Shown here piece after piece: positions 13,206 through 25,240 of a stretch of DNA of 64,000 nucleotides. Numbering within the stretch: position 1 is the first letter of the stretch; every line of letters starts with the position of its first letter. The notes beneath the pieces were generated by a model, which worked only from the letters and a program-made list of their open reading frames with translations, made no database searches and had not been told where the DNA came from. The translations under genes and the position numbers were made by a program. The DNA comes from Nomia melanderi (Eukaryota > Arthropoda > Insecta > Hymenoptera > Halictidae): the NCBI RefSeq assembly GCF_051020985.1, contig NC_135003.1, forward strand, positions 12,269,501 to 12,333,500. The letters are read 5' to 3'.

Positions 13206-13710
13206 TTTTTTCGGCCCGCTGCTAACGATTCCGACGACTCGGCGGTGGCATCACGGGTTCTGGAAAACAGAAAATTAACGTATCCGTCAGATTTCTTGCC
13301 TCCGCCGTTTCTCATCGATCTTTTTCCTCGCGCCTTCTGTTCCACTCTGTTTTGCACGATTTTTTCCGCCGTCCCAATTTGTTCGCCCGCGTTCGATACG
13401 GTTTACTATTTCAAAGCGTAATGCTACATTCGTCGGGTTTTACTGCCTCCCATTCGACTAACTCGATGTGTTTATCTCCGATCGTTATCGATACTTTCAT
13501 TGTTGTAGGAATGTTCGAGTTTCCTTACAGACGATAAAGTACGTAACGTAACTTTTCGCGTAGATCGATAAACTAAATCGAATACTCCTTTCGTTCGTTA
13601 ACAATCTAACGAGGAACAAAGATAAATTAACCTTCCGTCGTTTCCTTTTCTTAGATTCAATGTTGATTCTACGATTCAATTTTAGTCTCAATTATTATAT
13701 TTTCTTCAGT

Positions 13711-13883
13711 CCAATAAATCTAAGAAATATTAGAAAAATGAAACTGAGACGAGTCATTGAGTTCCTAAACGCAATGTCGTAGTTTATAATTTCTAATAAC
13801 AATATCTGTATTAATTCCATTTTCATTATGTAAAGTATAGAATTACGGCCATTACAAATATGTGGCGCTGGTGAACGCGTTGA
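13711..13883. mobile_element. Miniature element, CACGTTCACTGCC family
   Basis: This segment is homologous to 28473-28663: both contain ACGAGTCAT near one end, then TTATAA, then ACAAATATG, and a right end reading GGTGAACGCG followed by TTGA (13880-13883), a one-base decay of TTAA. There is no coding capacity. The left limit is set by where similarity to the other copy fades and is approximate. Confidence 0.5.
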
Positions 13884-14176
13884 AGACGTAGTTTCAGTGT
13901 TTTGCGCAGGAAAATATGGAAGGAGGCTTGCTCTTTTTATAAACTATCAAGTCCCCGTTTCTATGGTAGCAAGTACAGCGGTATTACTACGACAAAGCCG
14001 GCAAATCGTTAACGTCGGAAGCCTCGAAGGGAGAAGTTTTCCCCGCAGGGAAAACCCTTCTCGCTGATGCAATCACGCTCCCTTCACAGACAATTCTTCC
14101 AAGGCAACGTGTTCCGGTTTCATCCCGCAGAGTTTTCTCGAGACATGTCTCTCCTTGACGCGTGTATTTTTCGTAG

Positions 14177-14210
14177 ATGAGATTCCTCGAGGCCGCTGAT
14201 GACCGAGAGG
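14177..14210 (+). other. Tiny acceptor-to-donor segment, possible microexon
   Basis: A pyrimidine-rich stretch ending TTTTTCGTAG is followed at 14177 by ATGAGATTCCTCGAGG, and 34 bases later a strong donor, AGG|GTGAGT, begins at 14211. The piece would encode about eleven residues starting MRFLEAADD. Two good signals so close together are notable, but a 34-base exon is easily produced by chance. Confidence 0.2.
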
Positions 14211-14420
14211 GTGAGTGTAAATCAATTAGGCGCTCGGTCGCAGTAGTTGATACAATAAAGAGAGACGTGACGCCCGCCTTATGGCCCTCGGGAAATGAGG
14301 GAGGATACGTGGGGCGGACTGTGCTACGTGTCACCATGGCGGCGAGCGTTTCCGCGTCGTTCTCCATGTTTTTTTTGGGGGTCGTGCTCGCGAATCCCGT
14401 TTTCACATTCTACGGTTCCT

Positions 14421-14645
14421 TTAACACTAGAGCTACCGAGCATTTCATACGATTGAAATGTAATCGCTGTGAATATTGTAGTAATAGATTATTTTCGGTT
14501 TCTTCAGACATTCATTGTAGTATTCAAGCGAAACTATTTATTTTCAAAGCCATTTCGAATATTCAATGCTTTGAAGATATCAATAATTGCGAAACAGAAA
14601 AACTGAAATCAGTCGTTTTTACTGGTACGGTAGTTTTAGTGTTAA
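14421..14645 (-). mobile_element. TTAA miniature element, CACTAGAACTACC family
   Basis: The element is bounded by TTAA at 14421-14424 and 14642-14645, with termini CACTAGAGCTACCG and, in reverse complement, CACTAAAACTACCG. Internally it is the reverse complement of the copies at 15707 and 25559. At 225 bp with no coding frame of its own it must be non-autonomous. TTAA target sites are characteristic of piggyBac transposases, so a piggyBac-type source is inferred. Confidence 0.8.
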
Positions 14646-14648
14646 CTC

Positions 14649-14830
14649 TTAACACTAGATTTACGGAGTCAATTTGACGCGTATTGAATTTGTAACAGTT
14701 GTAAACACTATTTAGTACGTCTTTACGTCGGCTTTGATTGATAGAATTATACCAGTATGTATTTCAATTATCTAGTTTAAAACCTCTAACTTCCAGAAGC
14801 CACATGAACGAACAAGAATTTTTCTAGGGG
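14649..14830 (+). mobile_element. Second TTAA element end beside the 14.4-kb copy
   Basis: Seven bases from the left edge of the previous element's terminal TTAA, a new TTAACACTAG followed by ATTTACGGAG begins. It is related to the segment starting at 25774, which also follows a CACTAGAACTACC-family copy; both contain CTATTTAGTA early and AAACCTCTAA further in. The right end is not resolved, so the limit given is approximate. Confidence 0.4.
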
Positions 14831-15706
14831 CAGTACGATAAACAATAAATGCAGAAAGAGAAATAGCAGTTGTCTATAGTTTCAGTGATTGAACATTGTA
14901 GTGCAATTAAAAGGTACCTAAGTTTGATATGTTTTAATATTGTAAATCATACACGAAAGAAAATGCAAGTGAATACAAATTTTGAGTCTAATAAGGTTAG
15001 TCCTTTCAGCATCGGGTTATGACATTTTTTTTATAGAATTTTTAACGATATTTCAATTATATACTGCAAACATTAAAAATAGAGTTTCATAATCAACTTT
15101 GAATATAAATTATGTTCACTATTAAAAGGAACGAAGTTTTGAGAGCAACAGCTGAATTCAGCTGAAAAAACGAATTAAAGTGAAGTCTTTCAGAAAAATA
15201 TTTTCGAGGTTTTCTTCATTTAAAATCTCGAAAGTCTGGAGTTCTTTGAACTCGACGTAGCAAAATATCCCCTTAGGACGTGAATGTCCGTAATGGCGCT
15301 TCCGGATAAATTAAATGAAATTATTAAAATAAAGAAAAGGATAAATCTAAGTGTATTTTTTGTTCGGAACAGACTTTTCATGGGACCGGTACCGCGAAGC
15401 ACTCTCGGCGCAAAAATGCTCGAAAAGTCGGGCAATTTTCTGCGGAAATAAAATCCGCCGTCTATAATTATGAAGATAATCATCTCGCTTACAGTTATAC
15501 TAACCGACAGAACCGCGTCGAACTCGATCTTTAAACGACCGAGACGTTTCCCGCGGAAGAGTCCGCGGATCGGCTCGCGTGCGACGCTAATTAATTTCGA
15601 ACAGGATCGTCGTGTTTAGAGGGTTCGATGAACGGCGACGGTCGTCCGGCATAAGTTCACGACTTAATAAACAACGAACTGCGGAACTCTACGAAAATTC
15701 AAGTTT

Positions 15707-15930
15707 TTAACACTAGAACTACCGTACCAGTCAAAATGACTGGTTTTAATCTTTTTGTTTCGCAATTATTAATATCTTAAAAGTATTCAATAATTGAAAT
15801 GATCTTGAAATTAAATAGTTTCATTTGAATACTGTAATCAATGTCTAGAAAAACTGACAATAATCTATTGTTACAATTTTTATACGAATATATATTAATC
15901 GTATTCAATGCTCGGTAGTTCTAGTGTTAA
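15707..15930 (+). mobile_element. TTAA miniature element, best-preserved family copy
   Basis: It is bounded by TTAA at 15707-15710 and 15927-15930. The ends are CACTAGAACTACCG and, at the right, CGGTAGTTCTAGTG, giving a near-perfect terminal inverted repeat of about 14 bases. The interior carries GTCAAAATGACTGG near the left end and an AT-rich middle. It is 224 bp and non-coding. It can serve as the reference copy for this family in the window. Confidence 0.85.
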
Positions 15931-18521
15931 GCAATTGAAAAAATTAAACTACGAATTAAACTGTGGAAAACAGTTTTTCCTTACAAATATTCTAAAAAAA
16001 CTCTACACTTCGAATATTTTATATAATTTTTCGTGTAATATGCATTCTACGCGATCTTCCACTTCCGAATTTTCCATAATTGCATAAAAGTCCGCAGTCT
16101 AGCAATGATCCCATTTGTATCTCGAGAACGAACGCAGCTAGCGAAATGTTCCACGCATTCTTGTCAACGCGAGACGAGTTTCTGCATTCCGTAAATGGAA
16201 GACTCCGGTGATCTACTTTTAATGAAGAAAGTCATTGTTAAATACCTTGACTTCATTGTTCGATCTGAAGCGAACGACCTTTCAGTATTCTTCAATTCTA
16301 GGGAAAATGAAAGTCGCGAGGAGATTCGCGAAATTAAACTTATACAAAGTTTAATTCAAAATACTAAATATTCAACTTCACAGTTCGATAGACTAAGAGT
16401 CGCTTCTCGAGTGCAAAAGGTTTAAAATTAATCGCAACGTATTAGGCTCGGCTTACTCTACTTACACAAAGTTCCACAACTTTTTGAACTTCCTGGTTCG
16501 ATAACTCCCCTTGTTCTAGAGCTCGGTGTACAGTGCGTGTGGAATGACCTCGGATTCCACCGTCGTAATCTCCGTTTAGGGCTAAGAGTCTAAACGATAC
16601 CATTCATACCGAATCAGGCACACTTATCGAGATTCGGCGCGTTTATAGCGGAGAGAAGTTCCTCGCAACTAATGTAAAGTGGCGTTCCAACGGCCGTCGA
16701 GGCCGCTCTCGGGCCGAACCAAGGCGATGCGTGCATCCAGGCGCGCGCGAAACTTTTGCGTGCCGCGGATAACGGTACGGTGAACTCGCCCGGCGTTATC
16801 TTTCCGCTACGTAATCGCGAATAAGCGTTATCTCGCGGGAAAGCTCGAACGTGGAAAAGAGAGGACCGCCGGGAACTTCGGAACGCTGTCCGACCGATCT
16901 GAATGGACGTGCTGTAAAAGTGGGACCGGGGCGAGAGAATTTATCGAGGAATTCCAGAAACTGTTCGGCTGAGTTGCAAGTTCGAGTTCCCGGCTAGATA
17001 GGCCCGAGAGATTAACACTTAAGCAACCCGCGGAGTTGCTGGCTCGATTAAAGAGCACCACTACGAATATCGTGGAATGTGTCTACAGACGCTAGGCAAA
17101 CTGGTATGCACATCAGTTACGAAGTTTCACTTTCGGATTGTCGCGTGTGGAAGTTGAAATGTCGTTTCGATATTGATAACCTGGGTGTGGTGAACTGATA
17201 GCTCCTTCCAATTTCACATTAAAAGGTTGCTAATGAATTACGAAGATAATGAGAAACATTACTGGACTCTGAATGTTAATGAAACAGTATTAATCCTTGG
17301 GTGTCGTAGATATCAAGTTAATCTTACATTCCAGCAAGAGTAGCAATGTTCGATATACGTATGTGAAAATCAATGAAAAATACTACTTTCGAGAATGGAA
17401 TTTTATCCAGTGACATTTGCTATGAATACGTAATGATACAACCTATTTAGCAAATCGATTACGGTGTACGTTGCAATTAGCTGAATGTATAAATGAAAGC
17501 TCGCCAGTGTACAGGGTGTACGAAAGACAAATCTGAAGGCAACGTTCGTGGCCCATTTTAGCAGAATGAAGGGCTCATTTGCATGAGATTTTCGTGATCA
17601 CGTCGGCGTATTGATTCCTCGGGGCGCAACGTTAGAAGTTAGTCGTGATAGCGTGAGGATCGCGGCCGTTGAATATTGCATCGCTTCCCGGCGTGCCAAG
17701 GTACACGGTTCTAAAACGCCTGTAGCCCTTTCCCGATGAACAGGACGGCCGTAAATTTGGCACGAAAGCCGCGGCAATTACGGTCGCATCGAATTGTGGG
17801 GCCTGGAAGGAATCAACGAAGTAATCTCGCGCCTTTGGCCGCGGCCCAAGACGCAGTCGATCCGGACCGTCCCTCCCCTGATATAGTGTTGCAGTTTGGC
17901 CCGCGCCGGAGAAATTGGAGCGCCGGAATCTTCCCGGGCGAATACTTTCGACGAACTTCCACGTCGTTTCCGACGAGCCGGATCGAAAACGTTCACGGCG
18001 CGCTTTCTGACGTTTCCCGCGAAACAAAGGGGAGAACAAAAACGACGCTCCAACGTTTTTACCGATGCCGGTGTATTTATGCGCGTACTTTCCCGTGGCG
18101 CACTGAATTTCGCTTTTAGGGTGCAGTTGCTGCGATCGAGCGGAACTAGCGAATCATGCCCGGCGTCTAGACTGCGAATTTTTACGAGATTCTCGAGCTC
18201 TCGTGACGTCGCTTTAATCGCAGAGGTGCATTCGGGGTTTATGCTCGTGGGGATTCCATTTGGTTCTGCGAAAACTGGGGAAGGTTGATTAAAGTTTCAT
18301 TGTTTTCGATAAATTAGATTTCCTTTTTACTGTTACTATAGAATCTTCGTAATTCTGAACTGAACCGTTTTGTTTCTCGAATAGTTTTATATTCGTTGTA
18401 AGAAACGAATAAGAGGATCTTAAACGACAGACTAAATATGAAGCATTATATTTAACGAGCCACGGTATGCACGACATAATGTAAATATAATCTACTCTAA
18501 ACTTCAGAAAGAAATCACGTC
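15931..18521. other. Gene-free stretch; one isolated small ORF
   Basis: A true-ATG frame at 16195-16425 (+) gives 76 residues, begins MEDSGDLLLMKKVIV, is rich in E, K, R and L, and lies in AT-rich DNA where 76 open codons are less expected. No promoter or splice support is visible and the product is not recognised. The CpG-rich blocks at 16.6-17.1 and 17.6-18.3 kb have several overlapping open frames on both strands, which I read as compositional. Confidence 0.35.
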
Positions 18522-18603
18522 AAGCTCGTTTGAAAGTCAGTGTTTGCGCTGGTTGAACATGGAGCTCATTTGAAAGTCACAGTGTTTGAGCTGGTTGAAC
18601 AGG
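18522..18603. repeat. Two-copy tandem repeat, 40-bp unit
   Basis: AGCTCGTTTGAAAGTCAGTG at 18523 recurs as AGCTCATTTGAAAGTCACAG at 18563, and each copy continues GTTTG-GCTGGTTGAACA. The second copy has a two-base insertion (CACAGTG against CAGTG). This is a simple local duplication. Confidence 0.75.
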
Positions 18604-20125
18604 TTGCGCGGGCTCGAACAGAACACCGATTTCCCGTACGAAAATAAAATGACTCGTTACAAGGAAAAATAGATCTAAGTAATTTCCTCCGTTAAACGCA
18701 GTTGCTGCGGCCTAATATTACAAGGTTTCCGTGTATGTTATTTAGTATTCATCACGGCGATTCGAGCTTAATTGCAATTAATATTCACACGACCGCCGAA
18801 GTGCCGGCGATAATCTTTTCCCCGCCCCGTCGACCTAAGAATGCGGCGTACTCGTTCGAGCATCAACTTTTCCGCGAGCCCGGGGAGGCAGAAAAAAGAA
18901 TGAGTGTAGGCGTTCCTAATGGAACAATAATGTAACTTTCTCAGCATTCAATTAGCGGGCCGTTCATCATATTTCATTATCGCGACGATCTTGAGAACGG
19001 CATAACTTTTCTCCCGGGCCTATACTCGGCGACGTGAACGGCAGAAATCGTGCGGACGCGGGGATCAACACGCGATCCGCGCCTGGTAAAATTGTTCCGT
19101 TACGTTTTTTATTCGCCGGCTTGTACCGGTCGCTTAATTTCCGCCGTTTCACCTTGTACTAGTTCGCCGGCTGCAAAACTTTCCGACGATGCAGGGGAAA
19201 AAATGAAAAAAAAAACGAATCACGAAACGAAACGGAAGGAAAAAATCATTAGAGGACTTCCTCCCCGATGATTCATCGCCGCGCGTGTGCGTGCTTTCCT
19301 TTTGCTTTTGCGAACAACGAACCGTACATTGAACGTTCGTTCACAATCGGCGATTACGATAATGCTTGACGTAACTTTTTAATTAGACGTACGGTTCATT
19401 CGGAACAACGAACCCGAGAGGAAACACATCGAAACGTTTCGTCGAAATGTGAGATATATGCTTTCACGAATTTAACAAGGCACGCTGAAAATGAAACCGA
19501 CCATCTAATCGGTCGAATAGATCTCGCGGATTCGTACTAACACGTTAACCGAACAGCGCGATGACGCAGCGTTGCGCCACGAGTGGATTTGTTTTTAACG
19601 AGATTCGTTGATGAAGTCGCGGGCACTATGACCGATCGAATTTGTCACGGAACCGAGTAATTACTGTTCATAAAAACTGTAGGATCTTTGCTACTAGCTC
19701 AATGCCTGCGCAGTAAAAAGTACCGATTCCGACGGCCGTCATTCTATTAGGCACGTTCGGAGATGTTAAATGACATTATAAGCGCAGGGGCTTCTTTTTG
19801 CGCTGTAATGATCGGCGGTTAATCATTCTTCTTTCTACGAGACGCATTGGACAGATTCTCCAAACCTACATTCTTTGCTTTTCGCTTTGAATCTTATTTT
19901 CTTAATTCTGCTTCATTAATTCGAGTATTACAATTCGTACATTCACTTGTAAGAATTGAGTAAAATTTCGTTGATATGATCTCGTGCTTAATATTCATAA
20001 CTGTCTGCGGACTGATATCATTCACAGAAATAATTTAAGAAGTGTACGATGCTTTTGAATCATACAGGGTTGATTAGAATATAGCGATAGAACAGAGAGC
20101 ACAGTAAATGCCCATAAATCTAACG
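18604..20125. other. Gene-free stretch
   Basis: I see nothing supportable as a gene, RNA or complete transposon. An A-rich run lies at about 19.20 kb and CpG-rich DNA at 18.8-19.3 kb. Confidence 0.5.
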
Positions 20126-20479
20126 TTAACACTTTCGCTGTCAGTGGTCTCATTGGATCGGAGATTCAAAATGGAAACAATTATAATTCATAAGACAACC
20201 GACGTCGAATAAAAATGTTTAATAGCGTAAGCAACTAGCTAACAATGTAACGTAAGAATTGTAGTGAATAATTAATAATTGTTCCTTTTTATCTCCACTA
20301 CAAAGGAACGAATGACACAGACAACTGACATCGAATAAAAATATTCAATGCAAACAACTAGCTAACAATGTAAGGTAAGAATTGTAGTAGCGAATAATTA
20401 ATAATCGTTCCTTGTTATCTCTGCTCCAAAGAAATAAGCGAAACTCCGATGTTTCTCGTGGCAGTGAACGCGTCGAGAG
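20126..20479. mobile_element. TTAA-type element enlarged by an internal tandem duplication
   Basis: A TTAA at 20126-20129 is followed by CACTTTCGCTGTCAGTGG. The right end, GGCAGTGAACGCG followed by TCGA near 20476, matches the GGCAGTGAACGTG-TTAA end at 28660. Inside, a 126-base unit is duplicated in tandem: GACAACCGACGTCGAAT at 20194 recurs as GACAACTGACATCGAAT at 20320, and both copies contain CAACTAGCTAACAATGTAA. The interior is also related to 38332-38541. The outer limits are moderately certain and the duplication is clear. Confidence 0.6.
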
Positions 20480-21042
20480 AATGATTCGATGAAACAACAC
20501 CGAAACAATGTGGCCTGGACTTCGCATATTCGCCGACGCGGCCGATGTCACTGACTCCGTTTCACCTCGTGCCGATTTAAAGAACGGAAGACATCCGGTC
20601 TCGGTTCGCGCAGGCTAGACTTCCTGCGGCGTGAGTCACCGGCGTGTCTTTACATCATGACGGATCTCATTAACTTGCCGTCAGTCATGCCGACTCCGCT
20701 CAAACCGCACGTCCCTGAGGCCGGCCATCTAGATCTGCCGATGGATCCATTCCAGAAGCGTTCGTCGATCTTTCCAGCCCGTACCAATTTCGCCCGGATC
20801 GCGCGGTCCCCGCACGTGTCGGGTGAAAGCGTTCGGCGAATGCGTTATTTTCGTGGCAAAATCAAGTTTCGTTCGATCGATCCGCCCGGTCAGCGGCTCG
20901 CTCCTCTCGATTCACGCGCCACGAACCAGTTACTCGTCCACGATGCCGCTATTATATAGACTCGATCGAATATCCCCTCGAGGAATCTACACACGTGTTT
21001 CGCGCCCCGGAATTTAAGTTTATAATCCACTCGTACACACGG
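20480..21042. other. CpG-rich non-coding stretch
   Basis: There is no supportable gene. Two overlapping plus-strand frames at 20657-21017 remain open through CpG-rich sequence without matched splice sites. The first begins with ATG (MTDLINLPSVMPTPLK...) and is proline-rich, but nothing else supports it. Confidence 0.4.
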
Positions 21043-21418
21043 TACACTTAGTCCTCGGTTTACGCGGCATTCGAATTGCGCGATTTCGGTTTAACACGGA
21101 AGAAAATGTGGAAGAGCCACCATTTAAACAATACTCGCATTTTACTTTGACACGGTTAAGCCAAAGAAATGCAAAAATTACATTAATGTTTCTTCTCTTT
21201 CCTGAATTACATACGCAATCTTGTTAGAATAATGAATTTTTATTTAAAAATATGTATGTAACTTTCTATTTCACAAGGAAATAAATAATACCGTTTCACA
21301 CGGATTTGTTAAATTTATTATAGGTGTACTACTTTTCAAAGTGAATCGTGGACTCAAATTGCACGATATCAATTTACACGGAGAACCAACCTACCGTGTA
21401 AATGGAGGGTTAAGTGTA
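21043..21418. mobile_element. TA-flanked miniature element, CCTCGRTTTACRCGG family, copy 1
   Basis: TA at 21043-21044 is followed by CACTTAGTCCTCGGTTTACG; the right end is GGAGGGTTAAGTG then TA at 21417-21418. In reverse complement the right end reads CACTTAACCCTCCATTTACA, so the inverted repeat is about 20 bases or more. Copy 2 at 56347-56718 is collinear and visibly highly similar across the whole length. There is no coding capacity. TA target sites place it in the Tc1/mariner/pogo group, and the CCTCGNTTTAC-type end suggests a pogo-like source (inference). Confidence 0.85.
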
Positions 21419-22653
21419 CTTCGAATTTTTTTATTCAATTAGAAATTTCATTCCTCGATAGGAAAAAGCTTCTAGAAACTCATAATTTCATGTATTTGCA
21501 GTGGCACGCTCAAATAAGACACGATGTAATAATCTCGTGGAAATCTAGATTATTGTTTAATACACTCGTAATAAATTTGTTAATAGAATTGAATAACAAA
21601 TTTTTATAAATGACCTTATAGAAACTAGAGTCGACCAGGATACATCAATTCCTTTCACGAATTTCATCGTTGACCATTACGTGTTTGTTTCTTATATCGA
21701 AGATTGTCCATCGAATAAAATCATATTATTATCATCATTCGAAACGACAGTCGCAGGACTCGCGAAAGAGCTTATCGCGCCGGGAGGTATCAAAGAGAAG
21801 ATCGGACGTCACGGGGAGCAGCGTATTTCCCGAGCAGATTTCGCCCCGAGGTTTTTCTTCGCGAGCTTTGGCAATCTTATCGGCATAACTTCTCGTCGAT
21901 ACATTTACTTTGTCGAACGCGGGGAACGGGCCTCGCCGCCGAGGCACGCGTAGGGGTTCCGTTCACAATGGACCGATTTAAATGCATTCCTTACGTCAGT
22001 GACGTGCCTTTCCCGAAGGATACCCCTTCTTATCGTGGAAAGTGATTGCTTCATTCCGCGTATAGGTTCCCGCGGAATTTATCGAACATCTCTTCCCGGT
22101 GTGTCTCGCTTCTTCCCGTTCGAAAGTTCGGGAACGTTATGGGATCCCACATTTTTCTGCGCGTACGCGGTACAGGATGGTATCATCCTTAGATCGTGGA
22201 TTTTCGGAATTTATTCGAATTCTTCGTTTTACGGTGTTTCGCAAAGTTAAACGGAGTTCCTATTTCATTCGGGATCCGATGGAACAGTTCGCGATATCGG
22301 GGAAATCGTTCTTACGCGTATTTAATTCCCTTTTCTAAAAATATAACAAACGACCGCTATAAATTCCTCCGCGGAAGAATCTAAATTTACCTAAAGATTC
22401 GATATTAAAGTCTATTAATGGCATTCGGTACTCCAGAAACTAGTTCTGAACCATGTATATATAACGTAACTTCCTGTATGAATCACAGCCGACCGGGCAC
22501 CAGACCTCCGTGTGGCTCTTACATGGTCAGCCGTGTCCCAGGGTTAACACAAGTAGAAACGACCGGTATAGAGTGTACATATCTCCGTTTAAATATGGCC
22601 AGAACATTGTGTTATATCGAATATTGCGTCCTACATAGTAAATTCATGTACTA
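21419..22653. other. Gene-free stretch
   Basis: AT-rich to about 21.7 kb, then mixed. Frames open at 21.68-21.95 kb and 22.0-22.4 kb overlap one another on both strands. I find no matched acceptor and donor and no recognisable protein motif. Confidence 0.45.
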
Positions 22654-22888
22654 TTAACCCTTAGCGCTCCAGGTTGTTTTGTCAATTATCAGCGACTGCA
22701 ACTAATTTTTATAGTACTCCTAGCGAAAATCAGAAATGCTATAACGTTACTCCGATTTTTTATTTTCCTTCTTAGTACAAAATTTGGATGTGTGGAAAAT
22801 CGAATAATTTTAGTTTCTTTAAGATTCATTAAAATATTTAATATTATAACTGGTGCAATACTGGAGCCTACAGAGTTCAAAGGGTTAA
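22654..22888. mobile_element. TTAA miniature element, CCCTTNG family
   Basis: It is bounded by TTAA at 22654-22657 and 22885-22888. The left end is CCCTTAGCGCTCCAGG; the right end in reverse complement is CCCTTTGAACTCTGTAGGCTCCAG, so CCCTTWG and GCTCCAG recur in inverted orientation with a short insertion between. It is 235 bp, AT-rich and non-coding. Confidence 0.75.
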
Positions 22889-24477
22889 AAGACGCAACGG
22901 AGGACTTCCGCTTCTTCGTCTTAAGACTAACGAGCAGTTAGAGTAATTTCTAAGTCTTATTTCTACGCAAACACATAAATACAATGAATCACTTCATACT
23001 GCATCCGAATACAAATCTCAATATTTTCGGAACTCTGTTCAACGATTTAACCTAATTTAATAAGTAATTTAATTATAAATCCTGTATTCATACGATTAGG
23101 GTATTAATGTTTCCCCTGTATTGTGATTTAAATCACGGTATCAAAGAAAAGATCTGATCAATCCTGTATAATTCAGAAGCTGAAGCCTGATTTAACTTCT
23201 CCCCGTTTTGCTCGTTTTCACACGTTGGATGTTTCCAGCCGTCGCACAGTGTGGCGAAACGACCATTTTCTGGACAAAACTCAATAACTCGAATAGTATG
23301 AGTGATACATATACCTCGGACAAAAGTTATAACGTATAAACCTAAACATATGATAGTTATCTTTGTTTTACATTACAGATATATAAAGTTTCTTCGATAA
23401 CAATTGATATATTGTGTTCCGATTCCAACGTTGTAAACAGAGAAACGGGATTTATTCGTACAGAATTGTTATTTTTCAAATGAAAAATTATTTTGTATAA
23501 CAGGGACCATTTAGCGAATTGATAACCTTCAATTTTCGTTACGCGAGTAGTCGAATTTCAGGGTATTGTCCACAGGCGGCCGCGCTGCGCTGAAACGATC
23601 GCGTGGGCTTATCGATAAACAGCGATTAATTGTCGGGTAATAACGGTCGAGATCGGGATATCTTGCGTTCGTTCGCCGTGTATCGTGGGCGTGCGGGTTC
23701 GGGATCGCTTCTGGTGTTTCACGGTACGGTGAAAAAGTAGGCCGCACGGTTCATCTTCCACAGGCGAGGAGGACCGTCCACGCGGCTCGGGAAAGGCGAT
23801 CAACGCGGGATCGCCACGCGAGATAACGCCAGGCAATTTCTTTCTTACGCGTTCCACGGAAAAATTCAACAGGATAATTATGCATTTAATTGCCGGCGGC
23901 GCACGAACGCGCTGTCCGCCTCTTTTTTAATGGCCCCGTTCGCCACGCTCGCCGGTTTTCACGCGTTCCGCGCAATTGTCCTTCAAGGACGCGACCGGGC
24001 GATCGCGCATGCATATTCGGTGCCACTGTTGTAATCGCGATCGCCTCTAATTAACGCTTGGCGATGGCGTGACACACTGATTCAGTGATAATCGAACGAG
24101 CTCGTAGCAACGATTGAAACGAATACTACCGACGAAGCGACAGATTCGAGAATCATTTTGAAACTGTGGCAGATGAGTTTTACGTCAAATTAACCTTTAT
24201 TATTACGAGAATATCGTGGAGTGATTGTTAGTTGGATCAATTATGTTTGATTATTTCAAAGAGGAAATTCAATTGTGGATGTTCCGTGAGCATAAAATAA
24301 TGGAAAACAGGAAGTTAATTCATACATATTGCACTGTTGCAGTCGTTTGATGTATCCGTGCTTGCTGGTGGAGTGGTAAGGGTTCATTCTCAAATCTACT
24401 TCACTTACGTTCGAATTATATTAAATTTAGTTACTTCGTCGATCTTTGTAAGATTAAACTGATAGCTGCATTCTAAG
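22889..24477. other. Gene-free stretch
   Basis: AT-rich to 23.5 kb and CpG-rich from 23.55 to 24.05 kb. In the CpG-rich part, frames on the minus strand at 23.53-23.87 kb are open in two registers without splice support. I see no complete repeat element. Confidence 0.45.
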
Positions 24478-24691
24478 TTAACCCCTTGCCTTACGATATC
24501 TTTCACAATTTTGCTGGATAAAACTACTGTATCGTTCATAATTTATTAGGAGAAAGAAGAATCTGCTTATGTCTACGTTAATGAAAAGGCAATATTAAGC
24601 TTGTAGGAAAACAGATAACATTCAGATTTACTTTCTTCAGTTTAAAACATTCGTCACGAGTCTGACACGATGTTGCAAGGCAAGGGGTTGA
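24478..24691. mobile_element. TTAA miniature element, CCCCTTGCCTT ends
   Basis: TTAA at 24478-24481 is followed by CCCCTTGCCTTACGATATC. The right end, in reverse complement, is CAACCCCTTGCCTTGCAACA then TCGTGTCAG, with TTGA (24688-24691) as the decayed right target site. The inverted repeat is about 25 bases with a few mismatches. The 214-bp length is close to that of 49505-49715, whose right site has the same TTGA decay. Confidence 0.8.
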
Positions 24692-25240
24692 AGTAAGTTC
24701 CGAAAATCGACGCGTCCGATCCGTAAGTTGAAAGTGTTCGAATTTTGGTCATGATCATCCACTTCCTTCGTCAATCTTTCGTTTCTTTCCATTGAAACCC
24801 GGGGTATCTGATATCTGTATTTGACCAATATCGCTGCGAGGTGAATTCAAGCGTAATTATACACCGTGCCGGGCTACGTTATATAATTACACCGTTGCAG
24901 ATTCGGATTGAAGCCGCAGCCAGAACAGGCCGACGCTATCTGCATGCGGCGGAACTGCACGAGCCGCACGCGGTGCAACTTTTTCCCGACCGGTGGATAC
25001 ACGTCTCCCGCGGTACTACGACGTATCCGACTTCATTGCCGGCCCCCGTAGTGCTTACAATGAAGTCACGTTGAATCGATGAATGCGATGCGAGCCGGCG
25101 TCGTTCGTACCTTCGTTATCGTGCTCGATTTAATAAATCACGAAAGCGCCGCCCGGATTAAATGCATCTGCTCCGCAACAATAACGCTGCTGCTACTCCC
25201 TGGGACCGGTCTGTTTCCCGTGAAATATCGACTGTAATAA
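24692..25240. other. Gene-free stretch
   Basis: A mixed-composition segment follows the miniature element. An ordinary short frame at 24841-25074 (+) lacks an ATG start and splice support. I see no other structure. Confidence 0.45.

Noticed and set aside
17508..17535. TACAGGGTGTACG, like a Tc1/mariner end
   Set aside because: No inverted partner was found within 2 kb on either side, and the motif is short.
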